A stretch of DNA of 64,000 nucleotides from Hydractinia symbiolongicarpus. Its lineage: Eukaryota > Cnidaria > Hydrozoa > Anthoathecata > Hydractiniidae. Below are positions 46,750 through 54,862 of the stretch, piece by piece. The stretch covers positions 23,376,001 to 23,440,000 of the forward strand of contig NC_079876.1 of the NCBI RefSeq assembly GCF_029227915.1, in the 5' to 3' direction. The position numbers and the translations under genes were made by a program. Each line of letters starts with the position of its first letter. The stretch's first letter is position 1. The notes beneath the pieces were generated by a model. It was not told the DNA's origin, searched no databases, and worked only from the letters and a program-made list of their open reading frames with translations.

Positions 46750-47063
46750 AGAGAATATAAAATGTTCCTTCTGGCGCAGTCCCGTGCGCGTACACACAGA
46801 CGTCACTGCAAGTCCCGCTAATCCAGTACCCTGAGGTACCATTCAGTATCATATCATGTTGAGCTATGGAATTCAAGGGATATATCCCTAATAATCACTG
46901 CAATGTAGTGACGTCATCAAAAATCATACAAATAGGAGTCCAAATTTTCCAGCATAATTCCTAAAAGTCTACGCATATCAAGATAAGTCCATATCATACA
47001 AAAATGAGTAGGGTTATTCCTCTAATATTCATCAAAAATACTAACGCATGCGCACTAAATCTC
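46750..47063. repeat. Left terminal inverted repeat, Polinton 2
   Basis: Pairs with 58,866-59,106. Matching blocks: TATAAAATGTTCCTTCTGGC, GCAAGTCCCGCTAATCCAGT, TGACGTCAT, AACGCATGCGCA. The inner part is looser. Confidence 0.85.
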
Positions 47064-47097
47064 GGCAATCTTCGGTACTTGTTGAAACGTATATAAA

Positions 47098-47393
47098 ATG
47101 GTACTTTGTTACTGGTACTCCGTAGAACTATGCGACAAAGTCAGGTGCCCCATGACATACAACCCTCCACAGGTGAGTACAAAACATACAGCGAAATCTG
47201 GCTTTTTTCATGTCAAAGAAAACATGTGAGCGATGGTGAGTACGTATACGAAGGCTACTTTTGTGGAGATGCGTGCTGCTTGGCTTACTTGGAAGAGTGA
47301 AAGTTATATCATAGTGCGCATGAAATATCGCTGTGGCTGTTGAAAAGGCGTTTTGGGGGTGACTTGACTCAAAAGGAATTCCTGGCATTGGCT
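47098..47393 (+). pseudogene. Small Cys-rich zinc-finger-like ORF, Polinton 2
   Basis: ATG directly follows TATATAAA. The frame begins MVLCYWYSVELCDKVRCPM and breaks near 47,225. The rest (DGEYVYEGYFCGDACCLAYLEE) is read in another frame to a TGA at 47,300. An open stretch (ISLWLLKRRFGGDLTQKEF) follows to 47,393. The spacing CxW..., then GYFCG..C resembles small MYM-type zinc fingers common in NCLDVs and Polinton-like elements. Element 1 has lost this end. Confidence 0.5.
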
Positions 47394-47441
47394 TAAAACG
47401 TTATCTTAAAACTATGTTGTAAAATAATACTACTATAATAA

Positions 47442-47728
47442 ATGGGTTGTTTTATAACGCAAGACATGTGCAATAAAGCTGTTGAAAAGCAGCCCTGGCT
47501 GTTGAAAAATATCCCTTTATGCTGAGATATATACCGAACCGGCTCAGGACGCAGGACATGTGCAATCGGAACTGCACCATTGATGACCTTTATTGCTGGT
47601 ATCGGCATCTCCCTACCCCTCATGGCCCTGGCATTAGTACAAGAATCGGAGAGGAAGAAGGAGAATGAACGGAAGATTCAAGCCCTGGATGATCGCCTTG
47701 AAGATTATAGAGTAAATGGAGCATTGTA
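47442..47728 (+). pseudogene. Repeat ORF collapsed into the membrane/coiled-coil ORF, Polinton 2
   Basis: ATG follows ACTATAATAA. One TQDMCNKAVEKQPWLL repeat is left, then stops. From about 47,577 the membrane helix MTFIAGIGISLPLMALALV and helix ERKKENERKIQALDDRLE match the element 1 ORF at 32,485-32,685. The two genes, separate in element 1, have been fused by a deletion here. Confidence 0.6.
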
Positions 47729-47904
47729 ACGACTGTGAAAGAGTACTTGATTCGTACGACAGGTGCACCTGCGGACGTAGGTGTGTGGCAAATGGTAAAA
47801 TGTTGTGTTGGTACTGCTACCATGAATATATCACGTATAATTGGGGCGGCTGCGCATGTACAATGGCATGCAATTCTCTGAAATCGTTTGAAATTATACA
47901 ATAA
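47716..47904 (+). CDS. Zinc-ribbon-like small protein, Polinton 2
   Basis: 62 residues, intact, from an ATG after TATAGAGTAA. Cysteine pairs are HCNDCERVL, YDRCTCGRRC and LCWYCY, plus CACTMAC near the end, enough for one or two zinc sites. It overlaps the last codons of the membrane/coiled-coil ORF. Family unknown; might be a small nucleic-acid-binding or regulatory protein. Confidence 0.65.
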   Translation: MEHCNDCERVLDSYDRCTCGRRCVANGKMLCWYCYHEYITYNWGGCACTMACNSLKSFEIIQ

Positions 47905-47909
47905 ACAAG

Positions 47910-48500
47910 ATGCTACAATTTGAGAATGAGCTTGTCAACCCTAAATTGTTCTACTCATTTGCTGCTACATTTGCAGATACAAACGACATCAACATGGACT
48001 ACCTGACAGTGTCAGACCCCATTCCTGCTAACGGGGGTAAGGATCAACGGTACATCGTAGAATACCATACAGGGGACCTTGTGGTAGCCCTCAGGGTAAA
48101 GACACCCAAAATCTGGTCCCCTCATGGAGTGACCCTGTACAACACAAACGCAGTACCGGCAATGAGTCTCGATTTTGAAGAGAATCCTGATTGGGTTGAA
48201 AATTATCGTCAAATCTGGTCTAAGATCAAAGAGTTGATATCTGAGCAATTGACGACAGAACATGTGAAAAAGGACCGTTATGTGAACGCTGAACTCAAGT
48301 ACTACAAGGATGCAATCAGTAAATTATATGGTAAGCTGGTACCCTATGATGATCCGTGCCAAGCCAGTGCCATCCTAACTATTTCATCGGTGTATGTGCA
48401 AGGCAAAAACCACTACCCTCAGGTACATATTACAGAATGCCGACACAAGGACTTTAAAAAAGAATGGCTGCTGAGTGAGAAAAAAAATTATATTTTATAG
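47910..48500 (+). CDS. Conserved 196-residue Polinton protein, element 2
   Basis: Intact frame starting after TATACAATAAACAAG. Features: KLFYSFAATFADTNDINMDY, YRQIWSKIKELISEQL, KKDRYVNAELKYYKD and SVYVQGKNHYPQVHITE. No membrane segment or known motif. Its stop lies inside the convergent hairpin. Element 1 has a broken copy at 31,789-32,345. It is one of the few undamaged genes of element 2. Function unknown. Confidence 0.7.
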   Translation: MLQFENELVNPKLFYSFAATFADTNDINMDYLTVSDPIPANGGKDQRYIVEYHTGDLVVALRVKTPKIWSPHGVTLYNTNAVPAMSLDFEENPDWVENYRQIWSKIKELISEQLTTEHVKKDRYVNAELKYYKDAISKLYGKLVPYDDPCQASAILTISSVYVQGKNHYPQVHITECRHKDFKKEWLLSEKKNYIL

Positions 48501-48522
48501 GTCATACAAGACCTACAAAATA
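48491..48522. terminator. Hairpin between convergent genes, Polinton 2
   Basis: TATTTTATAGGTC, loop ATACAA, GACCTACAAAATA: 12 of 13 pairs. It covers the stop of the plus-strand ORF and lies 8 bp from the stop of the minus-strand ORF, so it could serve both. Confidence 0.65.
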
Positions 48523-48529
48523 TATAAAA

Positions 48530-49301
48530 TTAAGGCTTATACTCAGGTGGAGACTCTAGGTAGCTCTTGCATACTGCACTGACTGAATTTTTTTTTAAAA
48601 CGTCATTTCTTCCCTCTTCCCTGCCCTTAGCAACTAGCTGGGCACGCTCCTGTTCGTTGATGCTATTCACAATCCTATTAAAACGCTGTCGCATCTGTTC
48701 TTTCAGTAGCATATACCTTTCCTTTTCACGGCTAATCAGGCTGTACTCGTAGTCGCTAATCACACCATTTTCCATTGCTTTAGATATTAGATCAATAATA
48801 GAGTTGAATTTACTTTCAGCCTTATTACCTTCATGTTTCTCGGATTTGACAGGGAGCCTTTTTTCCGTTGCCTTATCTCCTTTATTGGGCGTGATGATAT
48901 ATTCTTTAAAACCCAAGTCCTTCACAAAATCTACTCCCAAATTACTTAAAATGGTACTGGCAGCCAGCAAACCAACACCCTTCTTTTTATATATTGAATC
49001 ACTAATATCTCCACCCCTACAAAGAAGACGTTTTCCTTCCAAATGAAAAGCATTATAGGAGATCACATGGATGGGTCCCATCCTCGGATTCTTTCCGTAT
49101 CAATATACTCGTAGCCGTAGTGGCTCTTTGTTGTCGTTGTCCCGATGTTGATGAAAGTTGCTGCGTTCGAAGTGCCTGCTGCGTTGATGGCCTATCTTCC
49201 TTATCACCTCTACCATCCCTACTAATATCATCCTCATGCGTGAATACTGGATTATCATCAATTTTATTAAAACATTTCCTCCTATATAATAAACAATTCA
49301 T
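48530..49301 (-). pseudogene. Divergent ORF, Polinton 2
   Basis: The leader begins MNCLLYRRKCFNKIDDN and is acidic/Gln-rich to a stop at 49,053. An overlapping frame (49,081-48,530) gives ISYNAFHLEGKRLLCRGGD, LGVDFVKDLGFKEYIITPNK and a charged helical part (YSLISREKERYMLLKEQM). The end, YLESPPEYKP, corresponds to the end of a different element 1 gene at 31.7 kb, so the tail was joined by an internal deletion. Confidence 0.6.
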
Positions 49302-49320
49302 GTTTATTATATAGAAGGAA
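49302..49320. promoter_or_regulatory. 19-bp divergent promoter, Polinton 2
   Basis: The minus-strand ATG (49,301) and the plus-strand capsid ATG (49,321) are separated by only GTTTATTATATAGAAGGAA. Read in reverse it is TTCTATATAATAAAC-ATG, the element's standard start motif. Confidence 0.65.
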
Positions 49321-50571
49321 ATGGCATTTGGAACCATCCTAGATCCATATGTGAAAACTAAGCATCTTTTAGGTATCAAGGGCAGAAAGCAAAGGGTTCA
49401 GATTAGCTACATCCCCTCTACAATCAACCAGAATGAAGACCTTTATATTTACGCGGCAAACATGCCTCGGAATGATGTCATTTTTCCGGGTAGTCACAAG
49501 TTTTTGTTTGACCTGATGTTAACAGCAACCAATACAAAACGTACCATTGTCAGCAATATAGGCAAAAGTCTGGTAAAAAACCTACGTATTACCCTAAACG
49601 GCAAAGAGGTCCAGAATGTATCTGAATATAACATCCTGGCAGTGTACCGGGACCTCTGGCTGCCGAAATTTGACCGTGACAACAACATTATTTTCGAGGG
49701 CATAAACCCTAATGACGGAACGATCAGGACCTTACAGGCAAAGCTAGTGATCATGTAGGTACGGATGAGGAAAAGGCGATTGTTGCCGCATATGGCGACA
49801 CCTTTTGCATACCAATGGGAAAAATGTTTGAGCTGACGACTTCTATCCGGCGGAATTTCATGATATGCTTCAATTTGCTACACATATCTCATGCCGACGT
49901 CATCAAAGATAGAGGGACGGCAGCATCGAGGAGCACGGCAGCCAAGGCAGCCGATGCCACGTACAAAATAAGCAATATCAAGCTCGAGTTTGACAAGGTT
50001 ACTCATGAAAGCCTGGCAAGTGCTATGATGTCAAGATATGGTCGTCTCGCTTTGCCCTATGAACGGATACTCCGTAAAGTAGTCGTGATGAAAAAGGCAG
50101 ATACCAGTTACAACAATTGACACTCCTGCCAAGTCCTTGAAGGGTGTCTTGCTATTGTTCATAGACCCTGCAAAAGTGAAGTCCTATTCTGGTGTCAATG
50201 AGGTGTTCTACAACCCGAAAATTGAGAGTATTAGTATCACCGTCGAGGAGGAACCAAATGAGCTCTAGTCGCATGCCATGCTTCCCAAGGACCACCTCGA
50301 ACAGATCGTCATCATTTTAGGTGCCCACGATAGTAACGTCACCATTGGCCAATTTTTCAACGAAAGGTATGCCCTATTTGTGGACTTCCGGACCTCTCCC
50401 GATGATATCCTACATGGTAGCGAAAGGCCCATAAAACGCCTGAGTGACGGGATAACACTCCATATGACGAAGAAATCCGATGGAACTGGGAATTTTGCAT
50501 GTTATGTGTATCTGTTACAGGAAGCGCAAATGAACATCCTTGATGGAAGGCTCGATCGTTTGGAGTACTGA
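49321..50571 (+). pseudogene. Capsid protein candidate, Polinton 2 (broken)
   Basis: Length from ATG to TGA is 417 codons, as in element 1. The first 145 residues are open (SYIPSTINQNEDLYIY, TNTKRTIVSNIGKSLVKNLR, GINPNDGTIRTLQ). Frame changes near 49,750 and 50,115 and a TAG near 50,267 break the rest, which keeps LPYERIL, SKDHLEQIV-like and FFNERYALFVDFRTSPDD segments. Beta-rich with no catalytic motif, beside the integrase: a jelly-roll capsid protein is the best guess. Confidence 0.6.
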
Positions 50572-50578
50572 AATAAAG

Positions 50579-50608
50579 ATGGCAACGATAGCTGTGATTG
50601 TGGCCGGG
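50579..50608 (+). pseudogene. Stub of the two-segment membrane ORF, Polinton 2
   Basis: Ten codons MATIAVIVAG match the start of the element 1 ORF (MDSIAVIVAG). The following sequence is an unrelated repeat insertion, and the rest of the gene is missing. Confidence 0.7.
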
Positions 50609-50862
50609 TCGGGAAATGAGTTTACTCTCCGGGTACTTTCTTTGTATACAGTCGGCTATACGGGCCAAGCGCGGGATTTACGGGAAATTGCAGGTTTTTG
50701 TTTGCCAGCGATTAAACTGCTTTCACTCGGCGTCTCATCAAAAATGAAAACATTCTTGAAAAATCGTTCGGGAAATGAGTTTACTCCCTGGGTACTTTCT
50801 TTGTATACATTCGACTATACGGGCCGAGCCCGGGATTTAATCATGTTAAATGTAGAAGTTCT
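50609..50862. repeat. Two tandem copies of a dispersed repeat, inserted in Polinton 2
   Basis: CGGGAAATGAGTTTACTC and TACTTTCTTTGTATACA start at 50,609 and again at 50,769 (160-bp period). A third copy lies at 38,351. The insert replaces the end of the membrane ORF and the N-terminus of the integrase. Confidence 0.85.
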
Positions 50863-50868
50863 TGGACA

Positions 50869-51650
50869 ATGCATCAATTTGATCTGCTGTACATGCCACA
50901 TGACAAGCTATATGGTAGCACGTACAAGTATATCCTGACAGTTATTAACGTGGCCTCGAGATATAAGGTAGCGAGGCCATTGAGAACCAAAAAGGCTAAC
51001 AAGGTCGCGGAGATGTTGAAGGACATCTACAAGGCAGGACCCCTTCATTACCCCAAAAGCTTCCAGTGTGATAACGGTAGCGAGTTTAAATCGGATGTAA
51101 CCAAGCTACTAGAAGGCAAAGGTGTTGAGATTAAGCGTGCTACTACCAAGTACCGCCATACGTTTACAGCCTTTGTAGAGTCTTACAACAAGGTTCTTGC
51201 GGAAAGGCTCTTTAAGCCTCCATATGCGCAGGAGCTGGCTTCTGATGAGACTAGTACCATTTGGGTCAAGCATCTGTATACATCATCGTGAGCATCATGA
51301 AGGGTCTCAACAATACTAAGATTACCATGATAAGTATAAAACCCAGCAAAGCAATTTAGATGGATGAGATACCGCTCACGTAAAGCGAAGAATATCCCGA
51401 AGAGAGACTCCTACCTTAGGATGGTTTATGCCTATCTCTACTACAACATCGGGAAGAACACAGTGATGCGAGACGACACGTCACTGACGCCTGGTGGAGT
51501 AAAAAGATGTATAGGTTGGTACGTATAGTAGCAGGTAGTTGTGTTTTATACTACTTGAAGGACGATCCTGAAAGGAGCTTTGTGTCGGAAGAACTCATGC
51601 TGATCCCGGAGGATGTTCAGGTACCTCCAGAGGATGTAAAGGACTGGTAA
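50869..51650 (+). pseudogene. int: Integrase, N-terminally truncated, Polinton 2
   Basis: The first ~140 residues keep the full catalytic triad context: FDLLYMPHD, FQCDNGSEFKSDV and FVESYNKVLAERLF with the Glu. It therefore preserves the Glu region lost in element 1. The N-terminal zinc-binding part is missing because of the repeat insertion. After 51,291 the frame breaks, but the C-terminal KKMYRLVRIVAG and EELMLIPEDVQVPPE survive to the TAA at 51,650. Confidence 0.85.
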
Positions 51651-51707
51651 AGAGTATCTTCAAGAGTACCTCTAGAGGTTCATCCTCCAACTTTTTACTC
51701 GGATCTC

Positions 51708-52112
51708 TTATATACAGCAAAGGGGGTTTGTTATAGAAAAATTGAGGATATTGCTTATTGTTGTCAAGTCAGCCAAATCCAACAACCTCAACGCCTTACC
51801 CTTGATAACCTTGTTCTCTTTAACCGAGACGATATAAAGTCCTAGCGTTTGAATATCATCCCCGAGATCCTCATCGATCTCGCTTCTTGCAAACTTACAC
51901 CACGCTTTCCTGCCCGACCATACCCTGTTTAAAAGGTCTAGGTCGCTAGAGTATTTAATTCCTTCATCGTACTTCCCATTTTGGTACCTGAAATTTTCCG
52001 GGCAGGTAGGGCAATAACAAGTTAATGATCCTGCCTTTATACAACATCGCATTACAGGTACGCGGGTATCGTAATCCCCCGCAAATTGCTGTTTTTGTAC
52101 GTAGGCTTCCAT
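51708..52112 (-). CDS. Cys-rich small protein, Polinton 2
   Basis: 134-residue frame: MRCCIKAG and CYCPTCPENFRYQNGKYDE give two cysteine pairs, followed by the acidic SEIDEDLGDDIQTLGL. A small deletion near 51,740 changes the end; the element 1 ending (PPLLYIRDPSK...) is still readable out of frame to about 51,650, overlapping the integrase end. Family unknown. Confidence 0.55.
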   Translation of the reverse strand: MEAYVQKQQFAGDYDTRVPVMRCCIKAGSLTCYCPTCPENFRYQNGKYDEGIKYSSDLDLLNRVWSGRKAWCKFARSEIDEDLGDDIQTLGLYIVSVKENKVIKGKALRLLDLADLTTISNILNFSITNPLCCI

Positions 52113-52465
52113 CTTTTTGATATTTCACTACCTTATATCTCGAAGCCAAACGGGTCAATGGAGGAGGGGTTGGGAACCCATTTGTCTTCATTTGAGGGTT
52201 GGTTTGAAACTAATGTATGACGTGAGGATAATTTTTAATACCCACAATAGTAGTATTAAAAATCGTGTCCACCTATTCTGCAACCTCTAGGAGGCGTTCA
52301 TGCGTGTGATGCTGACCAAGCCTATAATGTCAGACCCTCTCTGGGTTTACCCCGATATATCCACGTTCTCGAAGCCAATTGTAATGGAAGATAGCGCTGC
52401 CAGTACCATAATCTTACCCTTACATCTTTCTATATACCAATGCCTGCCAGAGGTTTTCAACGTGG
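52113..52465. other. Non-coding or deleted segment, Polinton 2
   Basis: No conserved frame. A short open stretch (MVLAALSSITIGFENVDI, minus strand) lies near 52,400. The lost end of the ATPase gene probably sat here. Confidence 0.4.
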
Positions 52466-53006
52466 TCATGCGTGTTTGGATTTTTTCAGCTCGGCCTTGA
52501 TGTCATCCCAGTCCGAAATCATATTAGCCTCTTCATCTATCATTTTCATATCACTCCTCTCATGTGGATACCATAAAAACAGGGCTTTCTTCTGCCTCCT
52601 CAGACTCTTGGGCAATGCAGTATATGACTGCGTGAGTAGCTACAAACTGTGCTTCCGGCGCCTGCCTGAAATAGCTAATTCAAGTAGGCTTTGTCGACGC
52701 TTGTCAAGACTTTCATCGCCTATGACGTCGTCAACCACAAACAACGTGTTCTCTCCTGCCAACAATGAGGACAGTTTTTGGATCCATTCAAACATCTCAT
52801 TTCCGGGGTCTATATGGAACACGTAAAGGTCTTTCCAGAGTGATGCCCTCTGTAGGTCGTATTCCACCGTATGGTCGGGTACAAAATGATGATATTGTGG
52901 AAGTGCTTTTTATACTCATTTTAGAAGAAGTTCAGTACACGCTGTGTATTGCCACAACTTGTCGGACAGGTGAAGAATGCCGTGTGGAAGTCTTTTAATT
53001 CAACAT
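52466..53006 (-). pseudogene. FtsK/HerA-type packaging ATPase, Polinton 2 (broken)
   Basis: Would pump element DNA into capsids. Seen in order: Walker A-like CPTSCGNTQRVLNFF near 52,950, Walker B TLFVVDDVIGD near 52,725, a downstream motif LELAISGR followed by LLTQSYTALP (sensor-type Q), and the conserved C-terminal ERSDMKMIDEEANMISDWDD. Defects: the P-loop lysine codon is AAT (Asn), a stop interrupts before the NEYKKHF segment, frames shift near 52,860, TAG replaces a residue after KHSL, and the C-terminus is cut at TGA (52,466). The start ATG (53,006) follows TTGAAATAAA. Element 1 has no copy. Confidence 0.8.
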
Positions 53007-53007
53007 T

Positions 53008-53355
53008 TTATTTCAATAGTTTGACCACTTTCAATGCATTGCGGTACCTTTTGCGGAGTAGTGCCTTCTCCGGACTTTCTCCAATTAGTTCGGCGTACCG
53101 AGGTATAATGTTGTATGTGAGCAGGGTATAGAGAAGTAGGTAATTCTCATCCTGTTTGAACCCTCTTATTTCCCTATCAATGACGAGGAGGTCAACTTCG
53201 TATTCAACGCCTTCGATGTCTTTCTTTTTGACACCCCGGCTCGCCTTCGCTTTGGCCAGCCAGTCTATATAACTGTTGGTTCGAGTATGTCCCCTAATCT
53301 TGAACTTGTCAGGGGCAAGCAGCTTTTTGCACCCCTTACAACGTTTGCTCTCCAT
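53008..53355 (-). CDS. Cys-x-x-Cys ORF 2, Polinton 2
   Basis: 115 residues, intact. N-terminal RCKGCKKLLAPDKFKIRG resembles the zinc-binding start of the ORF just upstream. The remainder is charged and helical (YLLLYTLLTYNIIPRYAEL, KALLRKRYRNALKVVKLL). The ATG directly follows the TAA of that upstream ORF, so the pair may be a duplication. Absent from element 1. Confidence 0.6.
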   Translation of the reverse strand: MESKRCKGCKKLLAPDKFKIRGHTRTNSYIDWLAKAKASRGVKKKDIEGVEYEVDLLVIDREIRGFKQDENYLLLYTLLTYNIIPRYAELIGESPEKALLRKRYRNALKVVKLLK

Positions 53356-53661
53356 TTAGTATTGCGGTGTTGGCGAGTTCCATGTTTCCTGATACCTGAA
53401 AGTTGTCTTGTGGCGTACATGCAACTCGAAGTTCTCCCAGGTATAACCCTCGGAGAACTGGGCCTTTATATGATCCTGAAGTATAATTATCAACTCATGT
53501 AGTGGCTGCATATAGGTGCGGCGCCTGGGGCGATCCTTTGATAGCCTCTTTTTATCAAGGTAGGGGATGCATGTACTTGTAGTTTCACCATTGCCCCAGA
53601 TTTTGAACTGGTTCAAGGGGAGAGATTTTGAACACTTGGAACACTTTATGGCTTCTTCCAT
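53356..53661 (-). CDS. Cys-x-x-Cys ORF 1, Polinton 2
   Basis: 101 residues, intact: KCSKCSKSLPLNQFKIWGN, then STCIPYLDKKRLSKDRPRRR, where a Tyr may replace a fourth Cys. The pattern (CxxC, FK, C..CL) is common in small zinc proteins of Polinton-like elements. The C-terminal half is unassigned. Confidence 0.6.
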   Translation of the reverse strand: MEEAIKCSKCSKSLPLNQFKIWGNGETTSTCIPYLDKKRLSKDRPRRRTYMQPLHELIIILQDHIKAQFSEGYTWENFELHVRHKTTFRYQETWNSPTPQY

Positions 53662-53731
53662 ATTTCTATTTAACTCAAGGGCAAAAAAAAAATTATCATA
53701 TGGTCTATTTTGGAGTTATCAGGGACTTTTT

Positions 53732-53939
53732 TTACCATCCCTGTTTAATTGCATATTCGTCAAATATAGCCGGCAAGTTTAAGACCGTCGTCCAAGTTCA
53801 TCTTAGCGCCAGGCCTAGAAACCCCCAAAGCTTTCTTTGCTCCCATGGCGATCAGGATTGTGTATGAGACTTCCCAGAGAGAATCATTGACCATCGTCTC
53901 TTTCGGCCCCATTTTGCTGTCATCATGCTTGCTTGTCAT
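53732..53939 (-). pseudogene. Small ORF with hydrophobic core, Polinton 2
   Basis: ATG follows GTAATAATAA. KETMVNDSLWEVSYTILIAM and KKALG match the element 1 gene at 24,292-24,546. An extra T near 53,763 gives a premature TGA; the ending EYAIKQGW is in the next frame. The start overlaps the stop of the previous ORF (ATGA). Confidence 0.55.
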
Positions 53940-54272
53940 TTATTATTACTGCATTTTAAAAATATCGATCTAAGGCTTAGTTTTGCCATGTTTCCCTGCT
54001 GAGGCTCCGGGTTAGCTGGCTTGTTAGATTCATTCCCGTCCCTGCCAAATTTATACCAGACGCTTACTCCTATAGCGAGCACGGCTAAGGTCCCGAGTCC
54101 ATAGAGTATACATTGTCCATCGACTGTACGGAACTGGTCTCAGAAGAGGATTTGACTGCTGGCTCTACAGTACCATCAGTGCCGCCAACTTGTGTCCCTG
54201 CAGAACCCTTCCCGGATGCTTTCGTGGTTTTGTAATGATTCTCTCCTCTTGTTTTTGTTCCTCTTCGCTCAT
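53936..54272 (-). pseudogene. Small single-pass membrane ORF, Polinton 2
   Basis: MSEEEQKQEERIITKPRKHP and GHKLAAL match the element 1 gene at 23,958. The basic helix that follows there is deleted here, producing a frameshift and stop. The hydrophobic segment (GTLAVLAIGVSVWYKFG in another frame) is still recognisable. Confidence 0.6.
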
Positions 54273-54276
54273 TTTG

Positions 54277-54862
54277 TTATATCACCGTCTCCTCCTCCAC
54301 CTCCTTCTTTGCGTTCTCTTTCTTCTTGCTCATATGCCTCGCAGTATGGCCTGCTACAAGTAGTGGGGCTAAACACCTCCCGATGGTGCAGTACACGAGT
54401 ATTCTCAAATCTGTCTTAGAGTTACAGATTATAGGGTCTTCTTCGATATCCTTGCGCAGTTTCTCTACGCTGTCAATGTCGACTATATTTCCAATCATGC
54501 TAGCATAGAGGCTAATAACATGGGTAGACAGTGCTCTAGCTGTTTTCTCCCCTTTCTCTTGAAGCTCACGTTGTACGTTATCGGCATATACCTTTCTTAC
54601 CGCCTTATCGGGGGCCTTTTCAATGGACCCTTTTGTACATTTCCCGGGTAGGAGATGTCCTTTGCCCTTACACAAGGCTTCTTTCAGCACCTGACGCTTA
54701 TCGATGGGCTTTTCAATATTTTCATATTTTGCAGAGGCATTATCAAATACTTATGCAATATCACACATCCTTTTTATTATACGTTTATATCGAAGGAAGC
54801 AAAACGTGATCACGGCATAGGGTAGAAGAATAGCGATTAGTAGGCATATGTCTATTTTATTC
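54277..54862 (-). pseudogene. Two-segment membrane ORF after the polymerase, Polinton 2
   Basis: An N-terminal membrane segment (ICLLIAILLPYAVITFCFL) is followed by KRIIKRMCDIA, then a TAA where element 1 has CGA, then FDNASAKYENIEKPIDKR and the conserved VQRELQEKGEKTARAL. The second hydrophobic segment is LVYCTIGRCLAPLLVAGHTA, then a charged tail. The first codon may have been ATG mutated to ATA, since AATAAA precedes it. It starts at the very end of the polymerase gene. Confidence 0.6.
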
